A stretch of 9,675 nucleotides of DNA from an uncultured Acetatifactor sp. (GCA_904501885.1 CAJGCP010000051.1:1-9675), one strand, 5' to 3'. Shown: positions 1 to 6,960, numbered from the stretch's first letter. The notes: a model not told the origin generated them from the sequence alone. Program-made: numbers and translations.

Positions 1-18
1 ATTCTGTGTTAAATTCAT
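1..18 (-). CDS. Start of the next gene of the sugar-acid operon (partial, six codons)
   Basis: An ATG at 18-16 on the minus strand opens a frame reading M-N-L-T-Q-N before the window ends. A strong Shine-Dalgarno AGGAGG (complement of 26-31) sits 7 bases upstream, so this is a real start rather than a chance codon. It lies 156 bases downstream of the KdgK-like kinase gene on the same strand and is probably a further gene of the same operon, perhaps with help from a weak internal promoter. Six residues are too few to identify the product. By analogy with clostridial hexuronate clusters a mannonate/tagaturonate oxidoreductase, isomerase or transporter would be plausible, but this is a guess. 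Confidence 0.6.
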
Positions 19-76
19 AGTGAAACCTCCTGTTGGTTAAAGTGTTTTTATTCATCCGGCCAAGATGAACACCTTA

Positions 77-105
77 ATCTTACATCGAGGTTTCTTTTTA
101 TTCAA
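77..105 (-). promoter_or_regulatory. Possible weak internal promoter upstream of the partial gene
   Basis: On the minus strand TTGAAT (105-100) is followed after 17 bases by TAAGAT (82-77); each hexamer matches consensus at four of six positions. It lies in the 156-base gap between the kinase-like gene and the next start. The remainder of this gap (19-174) holds only a short imperfect hairpin at 51-69 without a T-run and no credible gene. Chance is a real alternative in such AT-rich DNA. Confidence 0.25.
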
Positions 106-174
106 TTGGCGTTATTTCTGAATTACAGGAATGCTCCTTTTATGCGCCATTTTAACTAGTATGTACTATAATCT

Positions 175-1194
175 CTATCTCTGTACTCTGCCTGAGCCGT
201 CCCCATTCATCAGGGCATATACCTCATCTAAGTTAACCAGATTATAATCTCCCATAATGGTCTGCTTCAATGCCGATGCTGCCACCGCAAACTCACCTGT
301 TTTTGCAATATCGAATCCGTTCAATATACCGTATATCAATCCGGCCGAGAAAGAAGCGCCACCGCCTCCTCTGTCCACCAGATGCAATTCATATTTTCTG
401 GTATGATAAAACTCTTTACCATCATATAAAAGCGCCGCCCAGGCATTGTCCGAAGAGGATGCCCCCTCTCTTAATGTGGATGCCACGTATTTGAAACCAA
501 ATTCTTCTTTCAGACCCACAAAATACTCTTTATAAGCTTCGATATTATATCCTTCTTCTGTATACATCGGCTTAGAACTCTTGAAGTCCAGCATTCTGGC
601 TGCGTCCTCCGCTCCACCGATACACACATCCACATACTGCATCAAAGGAATCATCACGGATTGCGCCTTCTCTACACTCCAGAGTTTCGCGCGGTAATTT
701 AGGTCAATACTTATCGTTACATCATATTTCTTTGCCGCCTTCATGGCCACTTCGGTCAACTTTGCTGCCTTGTCGCTGATTGCCGGTGTGATACCGGAGA
801 TGTGGAACCAATCGGCATCTTTAAAAATAGCATCAAAGTCAAAATCTTCCGGATCCGCATCTGCGATAGCGGAGTTTTTACGGTCATACAGAACGATCGA
901 AGGTCTCACAGACGCGCCGTTCTCGTAGAAATTCAATCCCAATCTCTCGCCACCGCGGGCCACGTATGAAGTGTCCACCGAATGACTTTTCAGTTTTCGT
1001 AATGTGTTGTCTCCCAAAGGATTTTCCGGCAATTTGGTCACATATCTGCTCTCCATGCCGAAACGCGCCAAGGACACTGCAACGATGGATTCGTCACCGC
1101 CGTAGTGTACTTCAAATTCGTCCGCCTGTTCTATTCTTAGATTGCCCTTAGGCATGAAGCGAATCATCATTTCGCCCATGGTTACCACTCTCAT
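175..1194 (-). CDS. kdgK: KdgK-like PfkB-family sugar kinase homologue with degenerate active site
   Basis: The 339-residue protein follows the 2-keto-3-deoxygluconate kinase subfamily of PfkB/ribokinase proteins over its full length: an opening like MGEMMIRFMPKGNLR, a YGG lid region near 31-33, ADWFHISGITPAIS at 127-140, DLNYRAKLW at 164-172, and the subfamily tail GDGSGRVQR at 331-339. KdgK phosphorylates 2-keto-3-deoxygluconate to KDPG in the cytoplasm. Key residues are altered here. The GGGDSF motif holding the catalytic base reads GGGASF (Ala280). The signature-1 Asn is Ile37 in GGDESIVAV. The usual GNEED segment reads GGAED (194-195). These are in-frame codon differences, since GAC to GCT needs two base changes. 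The start at 1194 is supported by GGAGG seven bases upstream. It is the fifth gene of the operon. It may be a pseudokinase, a decaying enzyme or a divergent activity; the family call is firm, KDG kinase activity is doubtful. Confidence 0.85.
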   Translation of the reverse strand: MRVVTMGEMMIRFMPKGNLRIEQADEFEVHYGGDESIVAVSLARFGMESRYVTKLPENPLGDNTLRKLKSHSVDTSYVARGGERLGLNFYENGASVRPSIVLYDRKNSAIADADPEDFDFDAIFKDADWFHISGITPAISDKAAKLTEVAMKAAKKYDVTISIDLNYRAKLWSVEKAQSVMIPLMQYVDVCIGGAEDAARMLDFKSSKPMYTEEGYNIEAYKEYFVGLKEEFGFKYVASTLREGASSSDNAWAALLYDGKEFYHTRKYELHLVDRGGGGASFSAGLIYGILNGFDIAKTGEFAVAASALKQTIMGDYNLVNLDEVYALMNGDGSGRVQR

Positions 1195-1242
1195 AGCGTA
1201 ACCTCCTTTATATATGTCTTATTGATAAGTCAGTGTTTCTAC

Positions 1243-1896
1243 TTATGATTTTCCGTAGCTATTGAGGAAATAGTCTCTTCCTCTTGCCACATTTTCATCA
1301 CTAATTGTCTGAAACCCTCCTGCTGCCAACAGGTGTATATACATTTTACAGGATTTCTCTACCACTTGGCAACAAACTCTAGCTTCCGCAAGATTTTTGC
1401 CGAAACATACCGGGCCGTGGTTTCTGATTAAAATGGCATTGGTTTCATTCACCGAATCAGTTACAACCTGTCCCAATTTTACATGCATATCCGAAGGTAC
1501 AAATTCGGAAGACATGGGAATTGCTCCACCCAAAAGCTGGCACATTTCTTCTGAAATGACAGGCACACCTTCATTTCTCGCTGCCGCCATCATGGCATAA
1601 GGGGAATGCATATGAATAATAGCTCCCACATCGCTTCTTTTATTCATCACTTTACGATGAATTTCTCTTTCACTGGTGGAAAGCCTCGTGCCGGACACCT
1701 GTGTGCCATCCGGTGCAAGCACCACTAAATCCTCCGGTGTCATACTGTCATAATCCACCTTAGACGGGGTTATCAAAATATTTCCATCATCCAATCGCAC
1801 ACTGATGTTTCCCCAAGTGGAAAATACCAACCCCTGCGCTTTCAACCATAGGCAGGTATCTATCACTTCTTGCCTTAACTCTCTGCAATCCTTCAT
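1243..1896 (-). CDS. Class II (FucA/adducin-type) zinc aldolase
   Basis: This 217-residue protein belongs to the class II aldolase/adducin family, whose members include L-fuculose-1-phosphate aldolase (about 215 residues) and L-ribulose-5-phosphate 4-epimerase. The zinc ligands are visible as H95 and H97 in HMHSPYA and H160 in NHGP. The catalytic acid is E76 in STSEREIH. The spacing tracks E. coli FucA (E73, H92, H94, H155), and Glu rather than the epimerase's Asp favours an aldolase or related decarboxylase. It would cleave a phosphorylated or free keto-sugar in the cytoplasm. The frame extends upstream to 1965, but the ATG at 1896 is preferred: GGAGA lies just before it, the N-terminus then matches the family, and it sits 20 bases after the previous stop rather than overlapping that gene. 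Substrate unknown; the neighbouring pyruvate aldolase and kinase-like gene suggest sugar-acid metabolism. Confidence 0.88.
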   Translation of the reverse strand: MKDCRELRQEVIDTCLWLKAQGLVFSTWGNISVRLDDGNILITPSKVDYDSMTPEDLVVLAPDGTQVSGTRLSTSEREIHRKVMNKRSDVGAIIHMHSPYAMMAAARNEGVPVISEEMCQLLGGAIPMSSEFVPSDMHVKLGQVVTDSVNETNAILIRNHGPVCFGKNLAEARVCCQVVEKSCKMYIHLLAAGGFQTISDENVARGRDYFLNSYGKS

Positions 1897-1916
1897 TTTC
1901 TCTCTCCTCGAACGCT

Positions 1917-2696
1917 CTATTCCTTGTAAGCAGGAACATGTGCACGCTGCAGATTTTTTCTGCATTGTACTGCCCCATCCCTCAAAAACATGTAGTCTGC
2001 TCCGGCAGAAATCATATCAATGTCCATATCAGACCAATACTTCAACATCTCGTATCCCATCTCGCCTGTGGATAATCCTACATATTTACCTGCTGCGTGT
2101 AGTTTTTCAGTACACTCTTTGATTAACGCAATATTATTTTCACCGTACACATTGCCCAACTCATTGATGGAACCGGACAAATCATTGGCACCGAAAATAT
2201 ATCCGTCAATGTATTCGTTCTTCATAATCTCATCCAGATTTTTCACAGCGTCTACATGCTCAATCTGAATAAAACGGCACACATTCGTCTTGGTGTTGTC
2301 CACATATTCCTGTGCATCCTTAAATCCATAATCCACAGCGTTCATCGGGCCAAATCCTCTTGTGCCATAAGGAGGATACAAAGTAGAAGCGATCAGCTTG
2401 TTTGCCTGTTCCGCCGTGCGAATCATAGGGAAAATAATACCGTCCACACCCAATTCCAAAACCTTTTTCGTATAAGTCAAATCATCCTGGGGCACACGCA
2501 CAATGACAGCCGTACCAGTCGCCTTTAAGGCAATAATATCTGCCAAAACACTTTCCACAGGTTTATAACTATGTTCCAGATCTACCCACACATAATCGTA
2601 ACCGGACATACCGATAATTCTGGCTACTGTAACATCCGTAAGATATAGGTGTGTGCCCGTCATTTTTTCTTTGTTCTGTATCTTTGTTCTCAACAT
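1917..2696 (-). CDS. HpcH/HpaI-family 2-keto-3-deoxy acid (pyruvate) aldolase
   Basis: The 259-residue protein matches the metal-dependent HpcH/HpaI aldolases, which cleave 2-keto-4-hydroxy acids to pyruvate and an aldehyde (4-hydroxy-2-oxoheptanedioate, 2-keto-3-deoxyrhamnonate, 2-keto-3-deoxyglucarate and similar). The active site is intact: H42 in DLEHS, R67 in VRVP, E146 in IQIEH and metal ligand D172 in GANDLSGS, at a constant offset of three from E. coli HpaI H45, R70, E149 and D175. YPPYGTRGFGP (107-117) is also typical. The ATG at 2696 is chosen over a TTG at 2702 because the GGGTGGG ribosome binding site is 8 bases from the ATG and too close to the TTG. It starts 15 bases after the hydroxyacid dehydrogenase stop. 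The exact substrate cannot be inferred; a deoxy-keto sugar acid is likely from the context. Confidence 0.9.
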   Translation of the reverse strand: MLRTKIQNKEKMTGTHLYLTDVTVARIIGMSGYDYVWVDLEHSYKPVESVLADIIALKATGTAVIVRVPQDDLTYTKKVLELGVDGIIFPMIRTAEQANKLIASTLYPPYGTRGFGPMNAVDYGFKDAQEYVDNTKTNVCRFIQIEHVDAVKNLDEIMKNEYIDGYIFGANDLSGSINELGNVYGENNIALIKECTEKLHAAGKYVGLSTGEMGYEMLKYWSDMDIDMISAGADYMFLRDGAVQCRKNLQRAHVPAYKE

Positions 2697-2711
2697 AGTC
2701 AAATCCCACCC

Positions 2712-3700
2712 CTAAATGTTATTTTTGTAATCAGGATTGAGAATGGTCTTTACCTCCATGCCATCGAAGAAATCTGCCACATTCTTTGCCGCCATCATAC
2801 CGGCCTTAATATGACTTTCGATGGTACATGCGCCTGTGTGCGGCTGCAATACTGTATTCTTTGCGGTAAGCAACGGGTTGTTAGGCTCGGGAGGCTCCGG
2901 TGTAAATACATCCATACCCGCTCCGGCTATGACTCCGTTGTTCAACGCATCTGCCAAATCCTCCGCCACCACCAGTCTGCCACGGGCAGTGTTAATGAGG
3001 ATTGCATTTCTTTTGCATTTAGACAAGAACTCTTTGTTTACCATACCATTTGTGGTAGGTGTAGAGGGCACATGGATACTAATGATATCTGCTTCCGCCT
3101 GAATCTGTTCCATCGTAGCATATTCTACATTCAGTTCTTTTGCCGCTTCTTCATTCCAATAAAGATCATAGGCAATCACCCTGCAGTTGAAACCGGAAAG
3201 CATCTTGGCAAGAGCCTTGGATATATCACCAAATCCGATAATGCCAACGGTCTTGCCCTCGATCTGGTGACCGGTTTTACTTTCAAAGAAACGACTCCAA
3301 TCATTGCCCCGCACTTCCACATCTGCCTGAGGAATACTGCGAAGCACCGCCAAGATTAATCCCACGGCTAACTCTGCCACTGCTACGGAAAGAGAACCGG
3401 CCGCATTACAGACAGCCACGCCACACTCTGCCGCTTTACTTTATCGATTTCATCGGTACCTACACCGTAACGGGAAACCAACTTCAAATCGCCCTTCAAG
3501 GTTTCAAATACCTCTGCAGGCATTTTTTCTCCGGCTGAAATAATGGCATTGTACCCCTTCATTTCATCCATCCAGTCGACCACATTACGGGTTTCCATAT
3601 ATAGGATATCTGCGCTATGACCCCTTTCCTCCAGGTATTTCTTCATCATTTCCCTTACTTGCAGGGGCTGTTGCTTGCCAATAATCGCAATTCTGCTCAT
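2712..3700 (-). pseudogene. Frameshifted D-2-hydroxyacid dehydrogenase (SerA/glyoxylate reductase-like)
   Basis: Two frames together encode one D-isomer-specific 2-hydroxyacid dehydrogenase, an NAD(P)-dependent enzyme interconverting 2-hydroxy and 2-keto acids. The first frame runs from 3700 to about 3434 (89 residues, ending RYGVGTDEIDKVK) and then continues out of frame to 3383. The second frame carries on at 3434 as A-A-E-C-G-V-A-V-C-N and ends at 2712. Restoring one missing base, probably a G turning AAGCGG into AAGGCGG, gives 329 residues, a normal family length. In the restored numbering the catalytic triad is present: R240 (TARGR), E269 (FTPEP) and H288 (QPHTG). The Rossmann loop reads GFGDIS (156-161), Ser replacing the usual third Gly. 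The ATG overlaps the upstream stop as TAATG, with AGGAGG inside the previous gene. It may be a real pseudogene or a one-base sequencing/assembly error. Confidence 0.85.
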
Positions 3701-4749
3701 TATGCATCCTCCTTGCAGATGGTAACTGTGGTTTTGATGGAATTAGGAAAATTTTTTCTGGTAAATCCTTTTAAGCATTCATCAAAGGGAAGTTCATCCG
3801 TAATGATGGGAGACAAATCGGGATTGTTCTTCTCAAGCATACCAAGCACGCCTGACATGTTATCGCTTTCGCCCATAACGCCAAAAACCACCAATCCCTT
3901 GGATACCAAAGAGTCCACGTTTACAGCATCTTCCTTTTCCGCATAGAATCCAATCAGCGCCACCATTGCACGGAATGCTGCCATCTCAATCGCCTGACAG
4001 TATGTTTTCTTGGCACCGGAGCATTCTAATACAAAATCCGCACCCTTTCCGGCAGTTAATTCGTATACCTTTTGAACCGCATCGGTTTCACGGGTGTTGA
4101 TGATAGTCGCCCCCAACTTCTCGGCAACCTCTAGTTTCTGAGGGTTTCTTCCTATCATAAATACATCTTTAGCTCCCAAGCACTTTGCCAAAACCACTGC
4201 CGCCATACCGATACATCCTGTACCAATCACGGCCACTGTAGATTTTGAGGTGATGTTCATTCTCTTGATGCCGCCATACGCCACAGAAAAAGGCTCCGCC
4301 AGGCTGGCAGTTTTCAATGGAAGATTATGGGGGATTTTATGTAAGTGGCGGGCCGGAATCACAAAGTATTCGCAGAAGGCGCCATCATAAACAGGATCAA
4401 TGGTTCCCACATTCAATAAGTGCAGACACTTGTCATAAAGGCCCTTTTTGCAGTTCTCGCATTCCTGGCACGCGACAGCATTATCGCCTACCACCTTGTC
4501 ACCTTTTTGAAAATCTGTCACATTTTTGCCAACCGCCTCTACAACACCGGACCACTCATGCCCCAGTCTCACCGGATAGGTTACCAACCCATCTTCTGCG
4601 AAACTACACTCCGACGAAAACAAATCCTGGTCTGTACCGCAGATACCGCAGTAACACACCCTCACCAGAACCTCATCATCCTTAATTTCCGGTACAGGGA
4701 GCTCCACGATTTCGCCCTGATATTTTCCATAACTCAATAAAACTTTCAT
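3700..4749 (-). CDS. Zinc-dependent medium-chain alcohol/polyol dehydrogenase
   Basis: This 349-residue cytoplasmic enzyme is a zinc-containing medium-chain dehydrogenase of the sorbitol/threonine dehydrogenase type, oxidising a secondary hydroxyl of a sugar, polyol or sugar acid with NAD(P). Catalytic zinc residues are visible as C37 (CGICGTD), H64-E65 (GHEWSG) and E152 (AEPF). The structural zinc lobe is C94, C97, C100 and C108. The Rossmann motif GTGCIG is at 176-181. After strand 2 the sequence reads IGRNPQKL without the acidic residue typical of NAD-specific enzymes, so NADP use is possible. The frame is open to an ATG at 4770, but the ATG at 4749 has a proper GAAGG site and begins with the family-typical MKVLLSYGK. 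It is the first gene after the operator and promoter. Its last codons contain the ribosome binding site of the next gene and the stop overlaps that start by one base, indicating translational coupling. Confidence 0.92.
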   Translation of the reverse strand: MKVLLSYGKYQGEIVELPVPEIKDDEVLVRVCYCGICGTDQDLFSSECSFAEDGLVTYPVRLGHEWSGVVEAVGKNVTDFQKGDKVVGDNAVACQECENCKKGLYDKCLHLLNVGTIDPVYDGAFCEYFVIPARHLHKIPHNLPLKTASLAEPFSVAYGGIKRMNITSKSTVAVIGTGCIGMAAVVLAKCLGAKDVFMIGRNPQKLEVAEKLGATIINTRETDAVQKVYELTAGKGADFVLECSGAKKTYCQAIEMAAFRAMVALIGFYAEKEDAVNVDSLVSKGLVVFGVMGESDNMSGVLGMLEKNNPDLSPIITDELPFDECLKGFTRKNFPNSIKTTVTICKEDA

Positions 4750-4818
4750 GATTTTACCTTCTTTTTTCATTTCGCGGCTCTTAGATTTTCAGCCTCCACT
4801 CGCCGCTTGTTGATACAT

Positions 4819-4836
4819 TGCGTAATCGGTTACGCA
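4819..4836. promoter_or_regulatory. LacI-family operator, 18-bp palindrome
   Basis: TGCGTAATCGGTTACGCA is an inverted repeat with 8 of 9 base pairs symmetrical around a central CG; only one position of the AATCGGTT core breaks symmetry. It contains the AANCGNTT core shared by LacI-family operators. It lies just downstream of the predicted start of transcription of the dehydrogenase operon, where a bound repressor would block transcription. The divergent LacI-type gene is the obvious candidate binder. Binding by CcpA is less likely because the TGWAARCG consensus is not fully met. Confidence 0.75.
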
Positions 4837-4848
4837 TAGTCTGCTATA

Positions 4849-4877
4849 ATTATATAATTACATCACTGTTTTGTAAA
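4849..4877 (-). promoter_or_regulatory. Promoter of the sugar-acid catabolic operon
   Basis: On the minus strand TTTACA (4877-4872) and a consensus TATAAT (4854-4849) are separated by exactly 17 bases. Transcription would start near 4842, about six bases before the palindromic operator and about 93 bases before the dehydrogenase ATG. The leader can form a GCGGC/GCCGC pairing (4802-4806 with 4774-4778) of uncertain meaning. Confidence 0.75.
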
Positions 4878-4941
4878 TATGTTTTTGTAATTAAATCCAT
4901 AAAATCCACATCATTTTCAATCTCACGCCATTCCCAAAGCA

Positions 4942-4969
4942 TTGCGTTTTTTTATTTTAATGTTATAAT
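4942..4969 (+). promoter_or_regulatory. Promoter of the LacI-family regulator gene
   Basis: TTGCGT (4942-4947) and a consensus TATAAT (4964-4969) are 16 bases apart, with start of transcription near 4976 and a short leader to the ATG at 5000. The -35 element repeats the string ATTGCGT that also forms the left part of the operator at 4818, which could allow weak autoregulation or could be coincidence. Confidence 0.6.
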
Positions 4970-4999
4970 GATTTTAAATACCGAAAGATGGTGGAAAGA

Positions 5000-6067
5000 A
5001 TGAACAACAAGCATGTTACCATTTACGATATCGCCGAAAAAACAGGTGTTTCGGCGGTCACTGTTCATAGAGCATTAAGCAACAAGGGCCGAATTAGCGA
5101 AAAGACAAAAACGCTTATTTTGGAAACTGCGCAGGCAATGGGCTATCAGGCCAATCCCGCCGCTCAAGGGTTGAGGCGCGCTCCCATCAAAATCGGGGCT
5201 GTTTTGTCTTGTCCCGTTGACGAATATGTGAACGATATCATTCAGGGTATTGCCGATGGTGCCGCTGATTTAGCAAAATATAATGTATCTGTTGATATCA
5301 TTAAAATTGATCATACCAACAATCGGGAAGCTCTCGAAAAAATGTTGCATCATCTGCAACGACTGTCAGAAGAAGACTACAACGGTATCCTCGTTTTCTC
5401 TTCCTCTTATTTGGATGAAATCGAAGAACTGACGGCCATGATAAATGAAATGTCCCAAAACGGTATTGCCGTAGCAACAGTAGCAAACGAAATCCCCCAT
5501 ACATCCAGAGTCCTCCACGTAGGCGTTGACGCATTTACGGCCGGTCGCATGGCTGCACAAATGCTGGAAATTGCTTGCGCTCAAAAAGAAATTGCAATTT
5601 TGACAGCAAGCCAGGCTTCTGCCGTGAATCAAAATTACACCCATGGGTTCATGGACTACGCAGGAAATACTACCTTCAGTAATATCCGCACTTACGAACA
5701 TTTCGACGATCCCAAGAGAATTCAATCAGTTGTGACGCAAATGTTGGAAGAGAATCCAAATCTCGCTGGAGTCTATATGTCCACCGCTAGTTCTGCTCTG
5801 GCATGTCACTATATTCGCCAGGCAAAAAGGGACGATCTCTTTATCGTCACTACGGATATTGTATCGGAAACACCCCTGCTGTTGAAGAATAAAACCGCAA
5901 ATGCCACCATTTACCAGATGCCCTACCGTCAGGGAAAGGTTGCAATCCGAAATCTATATAATCATCTTGTAAATGTTCCATGCAATTCAATTCAGTTGTT
6001 ATTGCCACAGATTGTATTGGAATCTAATGTGGATTTTGTGACCAAGGACAAAATTAGTTATACCTAA
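5000..6067 (+). CDS. LacI-family transcriptional regulator
   Basis: The 355-residue protein has an N-terminal LacI helix-turn-helix (TIYDIAEKTGVSAVTVHRAL, residues 7-26), a hinge helix region around NPAAQGL (52-58), and a C-terminal periplasmic-binding-protein-like sensor domain from about 63 to the end. LacI proteins bind palindromic operators as dimers and release or tighten on binding a sugar or sugar-derived effector. The His in TVHRAL replaces the commoner Ser of the recognition helix, consistent with a distinct operator. The gene is divergent from the catabolic operon, with a matching palindrome at 4819-4836, so it most likely represses that operon until the substrate or an intermediate appears. 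The ATG at 5000 is preferred over 4988 because GGTGG sits five bases before it and the family N-terminus begins here. The effector is unknown. Confidence 0.93.
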   Translation: MNNKHVTIYDIAEKTGVSAVTVHRALSNKGRISEKTKTLILETAQAMGYQANPAAQGLRRAPIKIGAVLSCPVDEYVNDIIQGIADGAADLAKYNVSVDIIKIDHTNNREALEKMLHHLQRLSEEDYNGILVFSSSYLDEIEELTAMINEMSQNGIAVATVANEIPHTSRVLHVGVDAFTAGRMAAQMLEIACAQKEIAILTASQASAVNQNYTHGFMDYAGNTTFSNIRTYEHFDDPKRIQSVVTQMLEENPNLAGVYMSTASSALACHYIRQAKRDDLFIVTTDIVSETPLLLKNKTANATIYQMPYRQGKVAIRNLYNHLVNVPCNSIQLLLPQIVLESNVDFVTKDKISYT

Positions 6068-6110
6068 CAGGATGCTTTCCACACAAGACAGACGAATACA
6101 AGACAAATAA

Positions 6111-6149
6111 AAAGGACATCTTCCTCTCGGAAAATGTCCTTTATTTTTA
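6111..6149. terminator. Bidirectional terminator between lacI and rpsR
   Basis: AAAGGACAT (6111-6119) pairs with ATGTCCTTT (6134-6142), and an inner TTCC/GGAA pairing (6121-6124 with 6129-6132) extends the hairpin across one mismatch. It is followed by ATTTTT on the plus strand and preceded by AAATAAAAA, which gives a T-run on the minus strand. It can therefore end both the regulator transcript and the rpsF-ssb-rpsR transcript. Nothing else is seen in the gap 6068-6183. Confidence 0.88.
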
Positions 6150-6183
6150 ACCTTTTTTCATGCAAAAGATACTGTTTCAGAAA

Positions 6184-6447
6184 TTAATCCTGAACATAAG
6201 GCATCAATGCAACGTGACGTGCTCTCTTGATAGCAGAGGTCAATGCTCTCTGATGCTTTGCGCAGTTGCCGGTAATACGACGAGGAAGGATTTTACCTCT
6301 CTCAGATACGTACTTTCTCAACTTTGCTGTATCCTTGTAATCAATTACATTGTCCTTACCGCAGAAAACGCAGACTTTCTTTCTTCTACGAATTCCAGCT
6401 TTCTTTCTCATCGGAGAATCGGACTTATCATTCTTTACAAAAGCCAT
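6184..6447 (-). CDS. rpsR: 30S ribosomal protein bS18
   Basis: This 87-residue basic protein is ribosomal protein bS18, which binds 16S rRNA with bS6 in the platform of the small subunit. The core DYKDTAKLRKYVSERGKILP (36-55), RRITGNCAKHQR (56-67) and the Arg-rich ends are diagnostic. Cysteines C26 and C29 (CVFC) together with C62 and H65 (NCAKH) form the zinc-binding version of bS18. A strong AGGAGG precedes the ATG at 6447. It is the last gene of rpsF-ssb-rpsR, 31 bases after ssb, and is followed by the terminator at 6111-6149. Function is certain from family conservation. Confidence 0.98.
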   Translation of the reverse strand: MAFVKNDKSDSPMRKKAGIRRRKKVCVFCGKDNVIDYKDTAKLRKYVSERGKILPRRITGNCAKHQRALTSAIKRARHVALMPYVQD

Positions 6448-6478
6448 TTTAAGTGCCTCCTATTCTACATAATCAAAC

Positions 6479-6940
6479 TTAGATAAACGGCAGGTCTTCT
6501 TCAATACCATCAGGAAGATTCATAAAGCCATCTCCTGCGTCGGATGCAGGTGCGCTACTTCCACCAAATCCACCATTGAAACCTGCATTGCTGTAACCAC
6601 CATCATTTCCGGCAGATGCATTTTTGCTCTCAGCAAATTCAACTTCATCTACCATGACGCGAACGCTATATACCATCTGTCCGTCCTTGTTGGTGTAGTT
6701 GTCATTCTGAAGTCTACCACTCAGAACAACTTTGGTACCCTTGCGAAGATACTTCTCGATAAACTCAGCCTGCTTGCCGAAGCATGTACAGTTAAAGAAA
6801 TCTGCGTCAGGCTCGCCGTCACGCTTAAATCTTCTGTCAACTGCGATAGAAAATCTACCGATTGCAGTCTGGTTTGCTCCCTGTGAGTATCTGATTTCGG
6901 GGTCCCTTGTCAGTCTTCCCATAAGAATTACTTTATTCAT
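6479..6940 (-). CDS. ssb: Single-stranded DNA-binding protein
   Basis: The 153-residue protein is a bacterial SSB. An OB-fold covers about residues 1-105, beginning MNKVILMGRLTRDPEIRYS and including ADFFNCTCFGKQAEFIEKYL. A flexible Gly/Ser/Ala-rich linker follows, then the acidic tip EEDLPFI, which recruits replication and repair partners. The extra Ile after the Pro-Phe pair is a small departure from the usual terminal DDDIPF. It acts as a tetramer coating single-stranded DNA at replication forks. It lies between rpsF (20-base gap) and rpsR, the classical Firmicute arrangement. Its ribosome binding site (GCGAGATG region) is weaker than those of its neighbours, so coupling to rpsF translation may help. 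Confidence 0.97.
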   Translation of the reverse strand: MNKVILMGRLTRDPEIRYSQGANQTAIGRFSIAVDRRFKRDGEPDADFFNCTCFGKQAEFIEKYLRKGTKVVLSGRLQNDNYTNKDGQMVYSVRVMVDEVEFAESKNASAGNDGGYSNAGFNGGFGGSSAPASDAGDGFMNLPDGIEEDLPFI

Positions 6941-6960
6941 ATTTACATCTCGCTTTCTAA

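Noticed and set aside
51..69. Short inverted repeat TTCATC/GATGAA after the kinase-like gene
   Set aside because: The stem is six pairs and not followed by a T-run on the minus strand, so it is not a convincing terminator.
1897..1965. Longer N-terminus of the class II aldolase starting at 1965
   Set aside because: The extra 23 residues do not fit the family, overlap the upstream aldolase gene, and lack a ribosome binding site as good as the one before 1896.
2649..3359. A 236-codon open frame on the plus strand
   Set aside because: It is antisense to the start of the aldolase gene and to most of the hydroxyacid dehydrogenase, its translation is rich in Cys, His and Arg with no recognisable motif, and the minus-strand frames carry clear family motifs.
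3383..3700. Separate small gene, or programmed -1 frameshift joining both dehydrogenase frames
   Set aside because: The two frames form one normal-length enzyme, so these are not separate genes. At the junction the coding strand reads A-GTA-AAG, which is not an X-XXY-YYZ slippery heptamer, so a simple deletion or sequence error is the better explanation.
5107..5116. AAACGCTT, matching the LacI-family core, inside the lacI coding region
   Set aside because: The flanks are not palindromic and differ from the intergenic operator, so it looks like chance in coding sequence.
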